A stretch of 64,000 bases of DNA from the NCBI RefSeq assembly GCF_010509075.1, contig NZ_CP048433.1, positions 682,001 through 746,000 on the forward strand, in the 5' to 3' direction. This document shows positions 17,374 through 25,826 of this stretch, in pieces; the stretch's first letter is position 1; each line of letters begins with the position of its first letter. The notes under the pieces were generated by a model, which saw nothing but the letters and a program-made list of their open reading frames with translations, was not told where the DNA came from and did not search any database. The DNA is from Collinsella aerofaciens ATCC 25986. GTDB taxonomy: Bacteria > Actinomycetota > Coriobacteriia > Coriobacteriales > Coriobacteriaceae. Made by a program: the position numbers and the translations under genes.

Positions 17374-19470
17374 TTACTTTTTGCGGGCAAGCTCACCGAT
17401 GTTGGCGATGCCGGAGAAAACGGCCTCGAAGCGGTTGAGCAGCTTAAGGCGATTATCGCGGAGCTGCTCGTCCTTGTCCATGACCATAACCTCGTCGAAG
17501 AAACGGTCGATGGGCGCGCGCAGGGCGGCGAGGGCAGCAAATGCGGCCGGGTAATCCTCGGCAGCGAGGGCGGCATCTACAGCGGTCTGAGCAGCCTCGG
17601 AGGCATCGGCAAGCTCGAGCTCGACCTCGCCCATCAGGCTGCGGTCGTACTCCACGCCCAGCTCGGGCTTGGAGATATGCGCGGCGCGAGCATAGGCGGT
17701 CGCAAGGTTGTCGAACGTCTCAGCGTCGTTCTTGCGGGCCTCGTCGAGGGCGGCGCAGCGGGCGAAGAAGACGGACGGAGCGATGATGTGCACCGCGGAG
17801 ACGGCGGCAACGGTATCGGCCGGGACCTTTTCGTCGCGGGCCATGCTCACCAGGCGGCCATGGAAGAAGTCACGAACCTGCTGGGCGACCTCGGCGGCGT
17901 CGAACTCAATGCCCTGCTCACTGTAGAGCTCAAGGGCGAAGTCGATCAGCGACGTGGGGTCAATCGGCAGACGATCGCGCAGGATGTTGATGATGCCGAT
18001 GGCGGCGCGACGCAGCGCGTACGGGTCGGAAGAGCCGGTCGGGGGCTCGCCGATGGCAAAAATACCGGCAATGGTATCGAGCTTGTCAGCACAGGCCACG
18101 ATGCAGCCAGCGGTGCCCTCGGGCAGCTCGTCACCGGCAAAGCGGGGACGATAATGATCGCGAATGGCATGGGCGACCCCGTCGTTCTCCCCCATCGCGA
18201 TGGCGTAGTAACCGCCCATCACGCCCTGCTGGCTCGTGAACTCGACGACGGCGTTAGACACCAGGTCGGCCTTACACAGGTGAGCGGCGCGAGCCGCATC
18301 GGCGGCCAGATGGGCACCCAGGTGAGCCTCGCGGGCGATGGCGAGCGCGAGCTGCTCAATACGCTCGGACTTGGCGAGCACGCTACCGAGCTTCTCCTGG
18401 AAGGCGACCTTGGCCAGACGCTCGCGGAACTCGTCAAGGGAGATCTTCAGGTCCTCCTCATAGAAGAACTTGGCGTCGTCCAGACGGGCGCGCACGACGC
18501 GCTCGTTGCCGTCGATCACGCGCTCGGCATTCTCGGGCTTGCTGTTGGAAACGACTACGAACTCACGCGTGAGCTTGCCCTCGCCGTCATAAATCGGGAA
18601 GTAGCGCTGGTTGGTGAGCATGGACTCGCAGATGATCTCGTGCGGGACCTTGAGGAACTCCTCGTCAAAGGTACCGACGAGCACCGTCGGCCACTCGCAG
18701 AGGTTGATGACCTCCTCGAAGACCTTCTTGGGCGTGTCGACATGGCAGCCGGGGCGAGCGGCCTCGACTTCGGCGATACCGGCAAGGATAGCCTCACGGC
18801 GACGCTCGGCAGAGAGCACGCCGGCGTCCTCGAGCACCTGCTCGTAGACGGCGGGGCTGGCGACCACATGGTCACCGGGGCCCAGAACGCGATGTCCGCG
18901 CGTGGTATTGCCACTCGTCACATCGGCAAACGACACGGGCACGACGTCCTCGCCCAAAAGGCAGCAGATCCAACGGACCGGACGAACAAACGTAGCGTGC
19001 TCGTGGCCCCAGCGCTGGCTGCGGTAGTTGGGCCACTGCAGGCCGGCGATAGTCTTCTCGCACAGAGACGTCAGGATCGGCGTAGCCGGAGCGGAGGGAA
19101 TGTTCTTCTCGGCGAACACGTACTCGCGGCCGTCGGTGTCCTCGCGACGGACCAGGTCCTCGGCAGCCACACCGCACTTGCGGGCAAAGCCCTGGGCGGC
19201 CTTGGTGGCGTTACCGTCGGCATCAAAGGCAATGTTTGCCGCGGGGCCGCGCTTGACCTCATGGACCTCATCGGTCGCAGTGGCGACGTTGGCCACGAGC
19301 GCAGCCAAACGACGCGGGCTCGAAATCACGCGGACCTCGCCATGGGCCAGACCGGCCTCGTCGAGACCCTTGGCAATCATGGTGCCAAGCTGCTTGACGG
19401 CATTGTTCAGCGGTGCGGAGGGCATTTCCTCCGTACCGATCTCAAACAGGAAATCCTTAGCGTCTGCCAT
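17374..19470 (-). CDS. glyS: glycyl-tRNA synthetase beta subunit
   Basis: Subunit of the alpha2-beta2 class II GlyRS; it recognises tRNA-Gly and is needed for charging. The 698 residues match the family. It starts MADAKDFLFEIGTEEMP and has the HD-like middle region and a C-terminal DALR-type anticodon-binding domain. The ATG at 19470 is 3 bases after the glyQ stop, so the subunits are made together. Confidence 0.96.
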   Translation of the reverse strand: MADAKDFLFEIGTEEMPSAPLNNAVKQLGTMIAKGLDEAGLAHGEVRVISSPRRLAALVANVATATDEVHEVKRGPAANIAFDADGNATKAAQGFARKCGVAAEDLVRREDTDGREYVFAEKNIPSAPATPILTSLCEKTIAGLQWPNYRSQRWGHEHATFVRPVRWICCLLGEDVVPVSFADVTSGNTTRGHRVLGPGDHVVASPAVYEQVLEDAGVLSAERRREAILAGIAEVEAARPGCHVDTPKKVFEEVINLCEWPTVLVGTFDEEFLKVPHEIICESMLTNQRYFPIYDGEGKLTREFVVVSNSKPENAERVIDGNERVVRARLDDAKFFYEEDLKISLDEFRERLAKVAFQEKLGSVLAKSERIEQLALAIAREAHLGAHLAADAARAAHLCKADLVSNAVVEFTSQQGVMGGYYAIAMGENDGVAHAIRDHYRPRFAGDELPEGTAGCIVACADKLDTIAGIFAIGEPPTGSSDPYALRRAAIGIINILRDRLPIDPTSLIDFALELYSEQGIEFDAAEVAQQVRDFFHGRLVSMARDEKVPADTVAAVSAVHIIAPSVFFARCAALDEARKNDAETFDNLATAYARAAHISKPELGVEYDRSLMGEVELELADASEAAQTAVDAALAAEDYPAAFAALAALRAPIDRFFDEVMVMDKDEQLRDNRLKLLNRFEAVFSGIANIGELARKK

Positions 19471-19473
19471 GGC

Positions 19474-20385
19474 TTACGCCACCTCGCCTTCCTGGTCGGC
19501 ATTCTCGTTGACTCCGGCGACCTCGGCCATATAGGCCTCGCAGCACGCCTTGGCGACGGCGCGGACGCGCAGGATGTAGTTGGCACGCTCGACCGCGGAT
19601 AGTGCGCCGCGGGCATCGAGCAGGTTGAAGGCATGGCTGCACTTCATGACGCAGTCGTATGCGGGCAGCGGCAGCTTGCGCTCAAGGCAGGAATGACACT
19701 CGGCCTCGTAGTCGTCAAACTTCTGACGCATCATCTCGACGTTGGCGACCTCAAAGTTGTAGGCGCTAAACTCACGCTCGTTCTCCAGGAACACGTCGCC
19801 ATAAGTCATAGGCGTGCCGTCGGGCAGATAGCTCCACACCAGGTCGTAGACGGAGTTGACGCCCTGGGCGTACATGGCGATGCGCTCCAGGCCGTAGGTG
19901 ATCTCGACGGGCACGGGGTCGACCTCGATGCCGCCCACCTGCTGGAAGTACGTGAACTGCGTGACCTCCATGCCGTTGAGCCAGACCTCCCAGCCAAGGC
20001 CCCAGGCGCCCAGGGTCGGGCTCTCCCAGTCGTCCTCGACAAAACGGACGTCATGGTCGTTGGGGTCCAGGCCAATGGCAGCCAGCGAACCCAGGTAGAG
20101 CTCCTGGGCGTTGACCGGCGACGGCTTGATGAGCACCTGGAACTGATAGTAGTGCTGCATGCGGTTGGGGTTCTCGCCGTAGCGGCCGTCGGCGGGACGG
20201 CGGCAAGGCTGAGCGTAGCAGGTGCGCCACTCGGCGGGACCGAGCGAGCGCAGCGTGGTCGCGGTGTGGAAGGTACCGGCACCGACCTCGGAGTCATAGG
20301 GCTGCATAATGACGCAGCCCTGCTCGCCCCAGTACTGCTGGAGGCGCAGGATGATGTCTTGGAAGGAAAGCGATGAAGCGTTCAT
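19474..20385 (-). CDS. glyQ: glycyl-tRNA synthetase alpha subunit
   Basis: Catalytic subunit that activates glycine. The 303-residue protein has the characteristic QQYWGEQGC and [23 protein letters not shown] (class II motif) region. The [26 protein letters not shown] stretch follows (motif 2 loop). The ATG at 20385 has GAGGC close by. Only 59 bases separate it from lepB, too little for a T-box leader. Confidence 0.97.
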   Translation of the reverse strand: MNASSLSFQDIILRLQQYWGEQGCVIMQPYDSEVGAGTFHTATTLRSLGPAEWRTCYAQPCRRPADGRYGENPNRMQHYYQFQVLIKPSPVNAQELYLGSLAAIGLDPNDHDVRFVEDDWESPTLGAWGLGWEVWLNGMEVTQFTYFQQVGGIEVDPVPVEITYGLERIAMYAQGVNSVYDLVWSYLPDGTPMTYGDVFLENEREFSAYNFEVANVEMMRQKFDDYEAECHSCLERKLPLPAYDCVMKCSHAFNLLDARGALSAVERANYILRVRAVAKACCEAYMAEVAGVNENADQEGEVA

Positions 20386-20444
20386 GCCTCTAATATCCCC
20401 TCGTCGAAACGATTACACGGTTAGGTACTGTACTATAGCGGTTT

Positions 20445-21008
20445 TTAGTCGATAGCGCCGATGCGGTTGAGCGGCCAGTAGCGCACAAGCGCCACGGCGA
20501 TCAAATCAGAGCGATCGACGGGACCAAAGTAACGTGAGTCGGCAGAGTTTTCGCGGTTGTCGCCCATCACCCACACGCACCCGTCGGGAACGGTGTAGGG
20601 ATAGCTTACCTGAGCGCCGGGAGCCTGGACCGAAAGCGGCCAGCTCATGCCGGTCGTGTAGTCCTCGTCGAGCGCCTGGCCGTCAACGACCACCTTGCCG
20701 TCCTGAAGGTCGACCGTCTGGCCGGCCGTGGCAATAACACGCTTGACGAGAACATCGTGCTCGGAGGTGCCATCGGGGTTGTGGAACACCACGATATCGC
20801 CTTGGCTGACAGGCTGGCCGAGCTCAAGGCTCACCTTTTGCGCCAGGATCTGGTCGCCGATCTCGATCGTGGACTCCATGGAGCCAGTGGGCACCACAAA
20901 GGGTTCGGCCACAAACGAGCGAATCAGGAAGGTGGCGACCAGTGCGATCGCGACGACCACGATCCACTCAAACGCACCCTTTAGCACGGAATGCTGCGAT
21001 GGAACCAT
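20445..21008 (-). CDS. lepB: signal peptidase I
   Basis: Membrane serine protease that removes signal peptides from secreted proteins. The 187-residue product has one N-terminal membrane helix (about 12-31), nucleophile Ser43 in TGSMEST, general base Lys89 in LVKRVIA, and the C-terminal box GDNRENSADSRYFG. The ATG at 21008 fits AGGAG spacing better than the in-frame GTG at 21014. It ends the rpsP-khpA-rimM-trmD-lepB run, separated from trmD by 2 bases. Confidence 0.95.
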   Translation of the reverse strand: MVPSQHSVLKGAFEWIVVVAIALVATFLIRSFVAEPFVVPTGSMESTIEIGDQILAQKVSLELGQPVSQGDIVVFHNPDGTSEHDVLVKRVIATAGQTVDLQDGKVVVDGQALDEDYTTGMSWPLSVQAPGAQVSYPYTVPDGCVWVMGDNRENSADSRYFGPVDRSDLIAVALVRYWPLNRIGAID

Positions 21009-21010
21009 TC

Positions 21011-21769
21011 TCACTCCTTGCTCTGCGAATACGATGCGTCCAGGATGTCCTGCGCGTATGCGCGCTCCTCGGGCGTAAGCCGCGCCGTCTCGATCAGGTC
21101 GGGACGCCAGCGGCAGGTGCGCTCGATGGCATTCTTACGGCGCCAGGCGTCAACCTTGGCATGGTCACCGCTCACGAGCACCGGCGGCACGCCCTCGCCG
21201 TTGAACTCGGCGGGACGGGTGTACTGCGCGTACTCGAGCAGGCCACCGTCCTCGGCAGTCGAGAACGACTCATCGACATTGCTCATCTCGTCACCAAGGG
21301 CGCCGGGAATCAAACGTACGACGGCATCGGCAACGACCATAGCGGGAAGCTCGCCGCCCGTAAGCACGTAGTCGCCGATCGACAGGCGCTCGTCGGCATA
21401 CGCATAAGCGCGCTCGTCGACGCCCTCGTAGCGGCTGCAAACAAACAGCAGGCGCTCGCTTTTGAGCAGGCGCTCGGCCACATGCTGCGTAAAGGGTTCG
21501 CCGCAGGGCGTAAAGAACACCACGGTGGGCTTGGGACCCTCGGAGCTAATAGCCTCGATGGCCTCGGCGATGGGCTCGACCTTCATGAGCATGCCCTGCC
21601 CGCCGCCGTACGGCTCGTCATCGACGGTACGATGGCGGTCGTGAGTCCAGTCGCGCAGGTTATAGGCCTTAAAATCAAAAAGGCCGGCCTTGCGGGCGCG
21701 GCCCAAGATCGATGTGGACATGACGGGCTCAAACATCTCGGGAAAGACCGAAAGGGTCTCAATCAGCAT
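21011..21769 (-). CDS. trmD: tRNA (guanine-37-N1)-methyltransferase
   Basis: SPOUT methyltransferase making m1G37 next to the anticodon, which prevents +1 frameshifting. The 252 residues begin MLIETLSVFPEMF and show the EPYGGGQGMLM segment and the trefoil-knot SAM site around SIGDYVLTGGELPAM. The ATG at 21769 is chosen over one at 21796 because GGGAGGA precedes it and the N-terminus is canonical. Eleven bases after the rimM stop codon region; classic rimM-trmD order. Confidence 0.97.
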   Translation of the reverse strand: MLIETLSVFPEMFEPVMSTSILGRARKAGLFDFKAYNLRDWTHDRHRTVDDEPYGGGQGMLMKVEPIAEAIEAISSEGPKPTVVFFTPCGEPFTQHVAERLLKSERLLFVCSRYEGVDERAYAYADERLSIGDYVLTGGELPAMVVADAVVRLIPGALGDEMSNVDESFSTAEDGGLLEYAQYTRPAEFNGEGVPPVLVSGDHAKVDAWRRKNAIERTCRWRPDLIETARLTPEERAYAQDILDASYSQSKE

Positions 21770-21779
21770 GTTGTCCTCC

Positions 21780-22301
21780 CTACTTGTCCATATCAATCAA
21801 CCCGTCCATAACGTGGACGGAAATTGTCCCCTGATCGGGAAGATCGAGCACAACCTGCTCGATCACGGGAATCAGCACCTCGCCGTACCGATCGCCCTCG
21901 ACAACCCAAACATCGTTGGCGGGCGTCGACATGATCTCGACAATCGTGCCGAGCGAACCGAAACGCTCGTCGACCACCTCGCGACCCATCAGATCGGTAT
22001 AGGCGGCGTCGAGCGAATCGAGCTCAAAGTCGTCACGATTTGCCAGCACGTAGCATCCGGTGATGCCCTCGGCGGCCGTCAAGTCATCAATGCCCTCAAA
22101 CGAGACCAGATCGCCATCGCCCGTATCGGTGACGGATGTGACCGTGCAAAAACGGTCACGCTTGAGCGCCGGCGGCGTCAAGGCGACGCGCATACCCGGC
22201 GTCAATACAGAAGGAAGCCCCCGCAGCGGCTGCGCGAGGACCTCCCCCTTCCTTCCGTGCGGCTTGACCACACGGGCGATGTTTTTGTACTGGGACCTCA
22301 A
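21780..22301 (-). CDS. rimM: 16S rRNA processing protein RimM
   Basis: Assists maturation of the 30S head. The 173 residues include the N-terminal RimM barrel (starting IARVVKPHGRKGEV) and a C-terminal PRC barrel. The start is a TTG at 22301 lying only 4 bases after the khpA stop. The TTG sits in the 2-base loop of a perfect GGACCT/AGGTCC inverted repeat (22294-22307), so initiation is probably coupled to translation of khpA. No better start exists nearby. Confidence 0.93.
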   Translation of the reverse strand: MRSQYKNIARVVKPHGRKGEVLAQPLRGLPSVLTPGMRVALTPPALKRDRFCTVTSVTDTGDGDLVSFEGIDDLTAAEGITGCYVLANRDDFELDSLDAAYTDLMGREVVDERFGSLGTIVEIMSTPANDVWVVEGDRYGEVLIPVIEQVVLDLPDQGTISVHVMDGLIDMDK

Positions 22302-22307
22302 GGTCCT
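22294..22307 (-). repeat. inverted repeat enclosing the rimM start codon
   Basis: GGACCT and AGGTCC flank the TTG start. On the mRNA this small hairpin would hide the start until a ribosome finishing khpA opens it. Confidence 0.5.
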
Positions 22308-22590
22308 AGCCCAGAACCTCTACCTCGACTGCAGTGTCGAGGCGAGCGGCCAGTGCACGGGCGAGCGTGCGAATGGCCTTGATGGTACGGCCACGACGGC
22401 CGATGACCTTAGCGACGTCATCCTCGGCAACCGAAACCTCAATCGTGGAGGCGTCGTCACCATCGATGACCTCAAGGCTCACGGAATCCGGGTCGTCGAC
22501 GATCTGAACAACGAGATATTCGACGAGATCGGCGATGCGATCTGAGAGCATTGCCTCACCCTCGAGCTGTGCAGCGTCAACCTCAGGCAC
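22306..22590 (-). CDS. khpA: KH-domain RNA-binding protein KhpA
   Basis: Small RNA-binding protein (94 residues) of the KhpA/YlqC family, which partners KhpB in Gram-positives and affects cell elongation and division. The KH signature GRRG is at 64-67 in KVIGRRGRTIKAIR. The N-terminus has about 13 residues more than usual. The GTG at 22590 is preceded by GAGGAG. It lies directly after rpsP and before rimM, the standard position. Confidence 0.93.
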   Translation of the reverse strand: MPEVDAAQLEGEAMLSDRIADLVEYLVVQIVDDPDSVSLEVIDGDDASTIEVSVAEDDVAKVIGRRGRTIKAIRTLARALAARLDTAVEVEVLG

Positions 22591-22593
22591 GAT

Positions 22594-22935
22594 TTACTCC
22601 TCGGCGCCCTCAGCGGCCTCAGCGGCAGCCTTAGCGGCCTCGGCCTCTTTGGCGAGCTGCTTCTTGGACTTCTTGACGACGGTCTCGGTCTTCTCGCCCT
22701 CGTTGGCGGCCTTGACCAGAGCAGCGACAGCGTCGGTGAGCTGAGCGCCCTTGGACTGCCAGTCAGCGATCTTCTCGAGATCGAGATTGATGGTCTTGGG
22801 GGCGGTCATCGGGTTGTAGCGGCCAACCTCCTCGATGATACGACCGTCACGCGGGGCGCGGGAATCGGCGACGACGACACGGTAGTACGGACGCTTCTTA
22901 GCGCCGTGACGAGCAAGGCGAATCTTGACTGCCAA
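22594..22935 (-). CDS. rpsP: 30S ribosomal protein S16
   Basis: Small-subunit assembly protein. The 113-residue product starts (M)[18 protein letters not shown], giving the canonical N-terminus from a TTG at 22935 behind GGAGGAG. The C-terminal 40 residues form a Lys/Ala/Glu-rich tail longer than in Escherichia coli S16. First gene of the rpsP-khpA-rimM-trmD-lepB operon; a promoter is visible about 130 bases upstream. Confidence 0.96.
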   Translation of the reverse strand: MAVKIRLARHGAKKRPYYRVVVADSRAPRDGRIIEEVGRYNPMTAPKTINLDLEKIADWQSKGAQLTDAVAALVKAANEGEKTETVVKKSKKQLAKEAEAAKAAAEAAEGAEE

Positions 22936-23064
22936 AGGAAACTCCTCCAACCAAGCAGCTTTAGGCTGCAACTACAAACAAACAGTTGAACATAATACGC
23001 CATCGACGCGGGCAGGTGAAGTCCGTGAGACCAACTTCTTCGGTGTAGTCGAAGGCAAATCCAT

Positions 23065-23092
23065 ATCTTAGACAAGAATTTGCGATTTGCAA
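23065..23092 (-). promoter_or_regulatory. promoter of the rpsP operon
   Basis: Minus strand: -35 TTGCAA (23087-23092), 16-base spacer, -10 TAAGAT (23065-23070). It would leave a leader of about 120 bases before rpsP. Confidence 0.5.
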
Positions 23093-23124
23093 GCACATCC
23101 ACGCACCCCACATGAGCTGCGCGG

Positions 23125-23130
23125 TATACT
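23125..23130 (+). promoter_or_regulatory. -10 element of dinB (leaderless start)
   Basis: TATACT lies only 6 bases before the dinB ATG, so transcription would begin at or next to the A of the ATG. No clear -35 and no ribosome site are visible. Confidence 0.45.
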
Positions 23131-23136
23131 CATGCC

Positions 23137-24390
23137 ATGAAAAGACGCGAACATACATACGGTTATAAGGATGCTGCGGGCGTCACGCCGCCGCCCTGGA
23201 CGGGTCCGGCGGTGGGCCTCATGGATCTCGATGCGTTTTTTGCGAGCGTGGAGATGCTCGATCATCCCGAGTGGCGCGGCAAGCCGCTCATCGTGGGCGG
23301 CGATGCCGATTCCCGCGGCGTCGTGTCCACCTGCTCATACGAGGCACGTCGCTTTGGCGTGCACTCAGCCATGCCCTCGGCCGAGGCACGGCGCCTCTGT
23401 CCGCAAGCCATTTGGACGCATGGGCATTTCGATCGCTACCGCGAGGTCAGCGCGCAGGTCATGGCGATCCTCGCCGACGAGACCCCGCGCGTTGAGCGTG
23501 TATCCATCGACGAAGCTTTTATCGATATCACACCGGGTCGTTTTGCACCCGAAGACCCGTTGCAGGTTGCACGGCGCATAAGCGACCGCGTGGCAGCGCT
23601 GGGAGTGACCTGCTCCATTGGCGTGGGCTGCAACAAGACGGTCGCAAAGATCGCAAGCGAGCGGGACAAGCCGTTTGGGCTGACCATCGTGCGCCCCGGA
23701 ACCGAGCAGCGCTTTTTGGCCGCGCTGCCGGTATCTGCCATGAGCGGCATCGGACGCTCGGCCGAGGAGCGACTGCGTCGTATGCGCATCTACACGCTCG
23801 GCGAGCTATCACGCGCACCGGAATCAACCTTGGCCTCTATTTTTGGCGTCAATGGCGAACGCATGCGCCAGCGTGCGCTGGGACTCGAAATCTCCGAAGT
23901 TACGAGTCTCGATGAAGAGCGCGAGGTCAAGTCGGTCAGCAATGAACGCACCTTTGCGAAAGATTTGACTGAGCGCGGGGACATCGAAGCGGCGATTGCG
24001 CTGCTGGGAGAGTCAGTGGGACGCCGCCTGCGCCGTCAGGGACTAACGGGTGCCACGGTAACGCTTAAGCTTAAGTATTCTTACGGCAGCGGACGCACGG
24101 CACAGCGCCGACTTCCCCACCCCACCGATGACGAGAATATCTTTGTGGCCGTGGCGCTCGAGCTGCTCGACAAGATCTGGCAGAAAGGTATGCACGTGCG
24201 CTTGGCGGGCGTCGGCATGAGCGACTTCGACCATCAGGGCGGCATCCAGACCGACCTGTTCTGCGAAATCGACGGCCGCGGAGCCCAATCCAGCGACCGT
24301 CGCGACCTCTCGGTCGCCATCGACGCCGTCCGAGACAAGTTCGGCGACACCGCCCTATCCTTCGGCCGTCAATCCCGCTTCAACGATTAG
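23137..24390 (+). CDS. dinB: DNA polymerase IV (Y family)
   Basis: Error-prone translesion polymerase. The 417 residues contain the catalytic acids Asp30 (MDLDAFFASVE) and Asp125-Glu126 (SIDEAF), the aromatic steric gate in DAFF, the helix-hairpin-helix (SGIGRSAEERLRRM), and the C-terminal little-finger domain. It is the only rightward gene in the first 45 kb. No Shine-Dalgarno is present and a -10 box sits 6 bases before the ATG, suggesting a leaderless mRNA. No LexA-type operator was recognised. It lacks an obvious beta-clamp peptide at the extreme C-terminus. Confidence 0.96.
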   Translation: MKRREHTYGYKDAAGVTPPPWTGPAVGLMDLDAFFASVEMLDHPEWRGKPLIVGGDADSRGVVSTCSYEARRFGVHSAMPSAEARRLCPQAIWTHGHFDRYREVSAQVMAILADETPRVERVSIDEAFIDITPGRFAPEDPLQVARRISDRVAALGVTCSIGVGCNKTVAKIASERDKPFGLTIVRPGTEQRFLAALPVSAMSGIGRSAEERLRRMRIYTLGELSRAPESTLASIFGVNGERMRQRALGLEISEVTSLDEEREVKSVSNERTFAKDLTERGDIEAAIALLGESVGRRLRRQGLTGATVTLKLKYSYGSGRTAQRRLPHPTDDENIFVAVALELLDKIWQKGMHVRLAGVGMSDFDHQGGIQTDLFCEIDGRGAQSSDRRDLSVAIDAVRDKFGDTALSFGRQSRFND

Positions 24391-24424
24391 TCCCTTAGGC
24401 AAAAAGAAAGCCGGGCAGCTGCGA

Positions 24425-24457
24425 ATGATTATTCTAGGACGGGGATTTTTTAATCAT
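24425..24457 (+). repeat. REP copy 1 (downstream of the RAYT)
   Basis: A 33-bp element with ATGATT and AATCAT ends and an asymmetric core containing TCTAGGACGGGGAT. Same length and layout as copies at 25311-25343 and 42366-42398. Confidence 0.85.
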
Positions 24458-24465
24458 TTGGAGCG

Positions 24466-25206
24466 TCATTTCGCCCTTTGAATGATATTGGTCCCAATTC
24501 CCGTCAGACGCGAAATCTGGTCAATCGTAAACCCCCGATGCCTCAACACTGCCAGAAGACGATTTCGCTCTGATTTCGGCAAAGTTTTAAGCTGATAAGG
24601 CTCATGCGGAGCCAAAAGAGCCCGGGCAACTTCCAGCGCATCCATATCGGAGATATGCTTACCTTCGGGCATAAAATAGGGATTAGGCTTGCCGTCGGTA
24701 CTCGAAAGATAAAACGCTTCCGTACCCCCAAACAGATTGAGAATACCTTCACAATCACAAATTTCGGGATGAGAGAAATACTCATGGAAGCTGCTCCAGC
24801 GATACAGAGGAGCAGAAGAAATACCTGCTTTTGCAGGATTGTCGTGTATGTATCGGACGCAACGGAGCAGCTGTTTGTCGTCAGAAATGATCACACTCTT
24901 GAATCGTTCCTGGAACACCGGTCCGCGGCGGCCGGTTTTTTGATTGAAGTGTTTCGCATATGCCGTATCAATCGCATGCATAGCAACGCTCATCTGATTA
25001 TCGAGATCATCAAATAGCAGGTGAACATGATTGTCCATGAGGCACCAGGCAAGAAGGCGAATATGAGCGGACGTAAATCGTCTGTTCAATAGATTGAGAA
25101 AATAAAGGCGATCGTCATCGTCTTCGAAGATCAGCTGGCCAGCACAGCCCTTGAGCATGACGTGATAATGGCCGAGTTCGGACAACGCACGGGCAACACG
25201 AGTCAT
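24466..25206 (-). CDS. REP-associated tyrosine transposase (RAYT, Y1_Tnp)
   Basis: HUH-family single-strand transposase of 246 residues. The HUH motif is His60-Val-His62 in DNHVHLLF, and the likely nucleophile is Tyr119 in RCVRYIHDNP. RGPVFQERFKS between them is typical of RAYTs. The C-terminal part (about 200-246) adds a helix-turn-helix (FTIDQISRLTGIGTNIIQRA) that may read DNA. The ATG at 25206 has GGGAGGG; the frame stays open upstream but runs through a terminator, so longer starts are rejected. The Arg/Lys codon mix and lower GC differ from the neighbours, suggesting acquisition. Confidence 0.92.
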   Translation of the reverse strand: MTRVARALSELGHYHVMLKGCAGQLIFEDDDDRLYFLNLLNRRFTSAHIRLLAWCLMDNHVHLLFDDLDNQMSVAMHAIDTAYAKHFNQKTGRRGPVFQERFKSVIISDDKQLLRCVRYIHDNPAKAGISSAPLYRWSSFHEYFSHPEICDCEGILNLFGGTEAFYLSSTDGKPNPYFMPEGKHISDMDALEVARALLAPHEPYQLKTLPKSERNRLLAVLRHRGFTIDQISRLTGIGTNIIQRAK

Positions 25207-25260
25207 CGAAACCCTCCCTTCCAAGGATGCAGTAGTCACAGCATACAAAAGGAAAGGAAG

Positions 25261-25299
25261 AAAAAGGCCGAACCGCCCGACAAAGGTGAGCGGTTCGGC
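25261..25299 (-). terminator. Rho-independent terminator after rsfS
   Basis: A perfect 10-bp stem (GCCGAACCGC, 25267-25276, with 25290-25299) is followed on the minus strand by CCTTTTT. It ends the obgE-nadD-yqeK-rsfS transcript before the RAYT gene. Confidence 0.9.
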
Positions 25300-25310
25300 A
25301 AACGGTAGCA

Positions 25311-25343
25311 ATGATTATTTTATCCCCGTCCCAGAAAAATCAT
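25311..25343 (-). repeat. REP copy 2 (abuts rsfS stop)
   Basis: Minus-strand copy of the 33-bp element with core TCTGGGACGGGGAT. It touches the rsfS stop codon and lies upstream of the RAYT gene, inverted relative to copy 1. Confidence 0.85.
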
Positions 25344-25799
25344 TTAGAGGAGGTCGAGGGGAAGCTGGGGGGCGTCTCCCCAGAGTTTCTCGAGGCGGTA
25401 GAAGTCGCGGGCTTCGGGAGTGAAGACGTGGACGACAACCGAACCATAGTCCATGAGCATCCAGGTCTTCTGCTCGCGACCCTCGATGGAGAACGGGTGC
25501 TCGCCGCAAGCCTCGGCGACCTTCTCCTCGATCTCGTCGACGATAGAATCGACCTGGCGGTTGTTGGTACCGGTGGCAAGCACAAAGTAGTCGCATACGT
25601 CGGAAAGCTCGGTCAGGTCGAGCACCTGAACGTCCTCGCCCTTCTTGTCGTAGGCGGCCTGCGCGGCGGCGCGGGCGACATCCTCGGCGGCGACACCGCT
25701 CGCAGACAGCGAGGCGGCAGTGCGGTCGGACGTGGCGACGAAGCTCTTGTGCTCCACACCTTCAAGAATCTGCTCGTCGGTCATGGTCTCGTCGGCCAT
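25344..25799 (-). CDS. rsfS: ribosomal silencing factor RsfS
   Basis: Binds L14 and blocks subunit joining under starvation. The 151-residue protein has the RsfS/YbeB domain (about 40-150), with DLTELSDVCDYFVLATGTNNRQVDSI and the EGREQKTWMLMDYGSVVVHVF end. An extra 35-residue N-terminal stretch precedes it. The ATG at 25799 follows GAGGTA. Last gene of the obgE-nadD-yqeK-rsfS group, followed by a strong terminator and a REP. Confidence 0.94.
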   Translation of the reverse strand: MADETMTDEQILEGVEHKSFVATSDRTAASLSASGVAAEDVARAAAQAAYDKKGEDVQVLDLTELSDVCDYFVLATGTNNRQVDSIVDEIEEKVAEACGEHPFSIEGREQKTWMLMDYGSVVVHVFTPEARDFYRLEKLWGDAPQLPLDLL

Positions 25800-25826
25800 G
25801 GAATACCTCTTTCTAGACAGCCCGAG

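Larger units (their letters stand above)
24425..25343 (-). mobile_element. RAYT transposase with flanking inverted REPs
   Basis: The Y1 transposase gene is bracketed by two 33-bp REP copies in opposite orientation, the layout expected of a REP-associated tyrosine transposase locus. Such transposases are known to act on REP hairpins as single-stranded DNA and are usually domesticated. Confidence 0.75.

Noticed and set aside
17122-19602. A rightward open frame of 826 codons opposite glyS
   Set aside because: Antisense shadow of glyS; no ribosome site and no recognisable domain.
20386-20444. T-box or glycine riboswitch before glyQ
   Set aside because: Only 59 bases separate glyQ from lepB and no T-box sequence is present.
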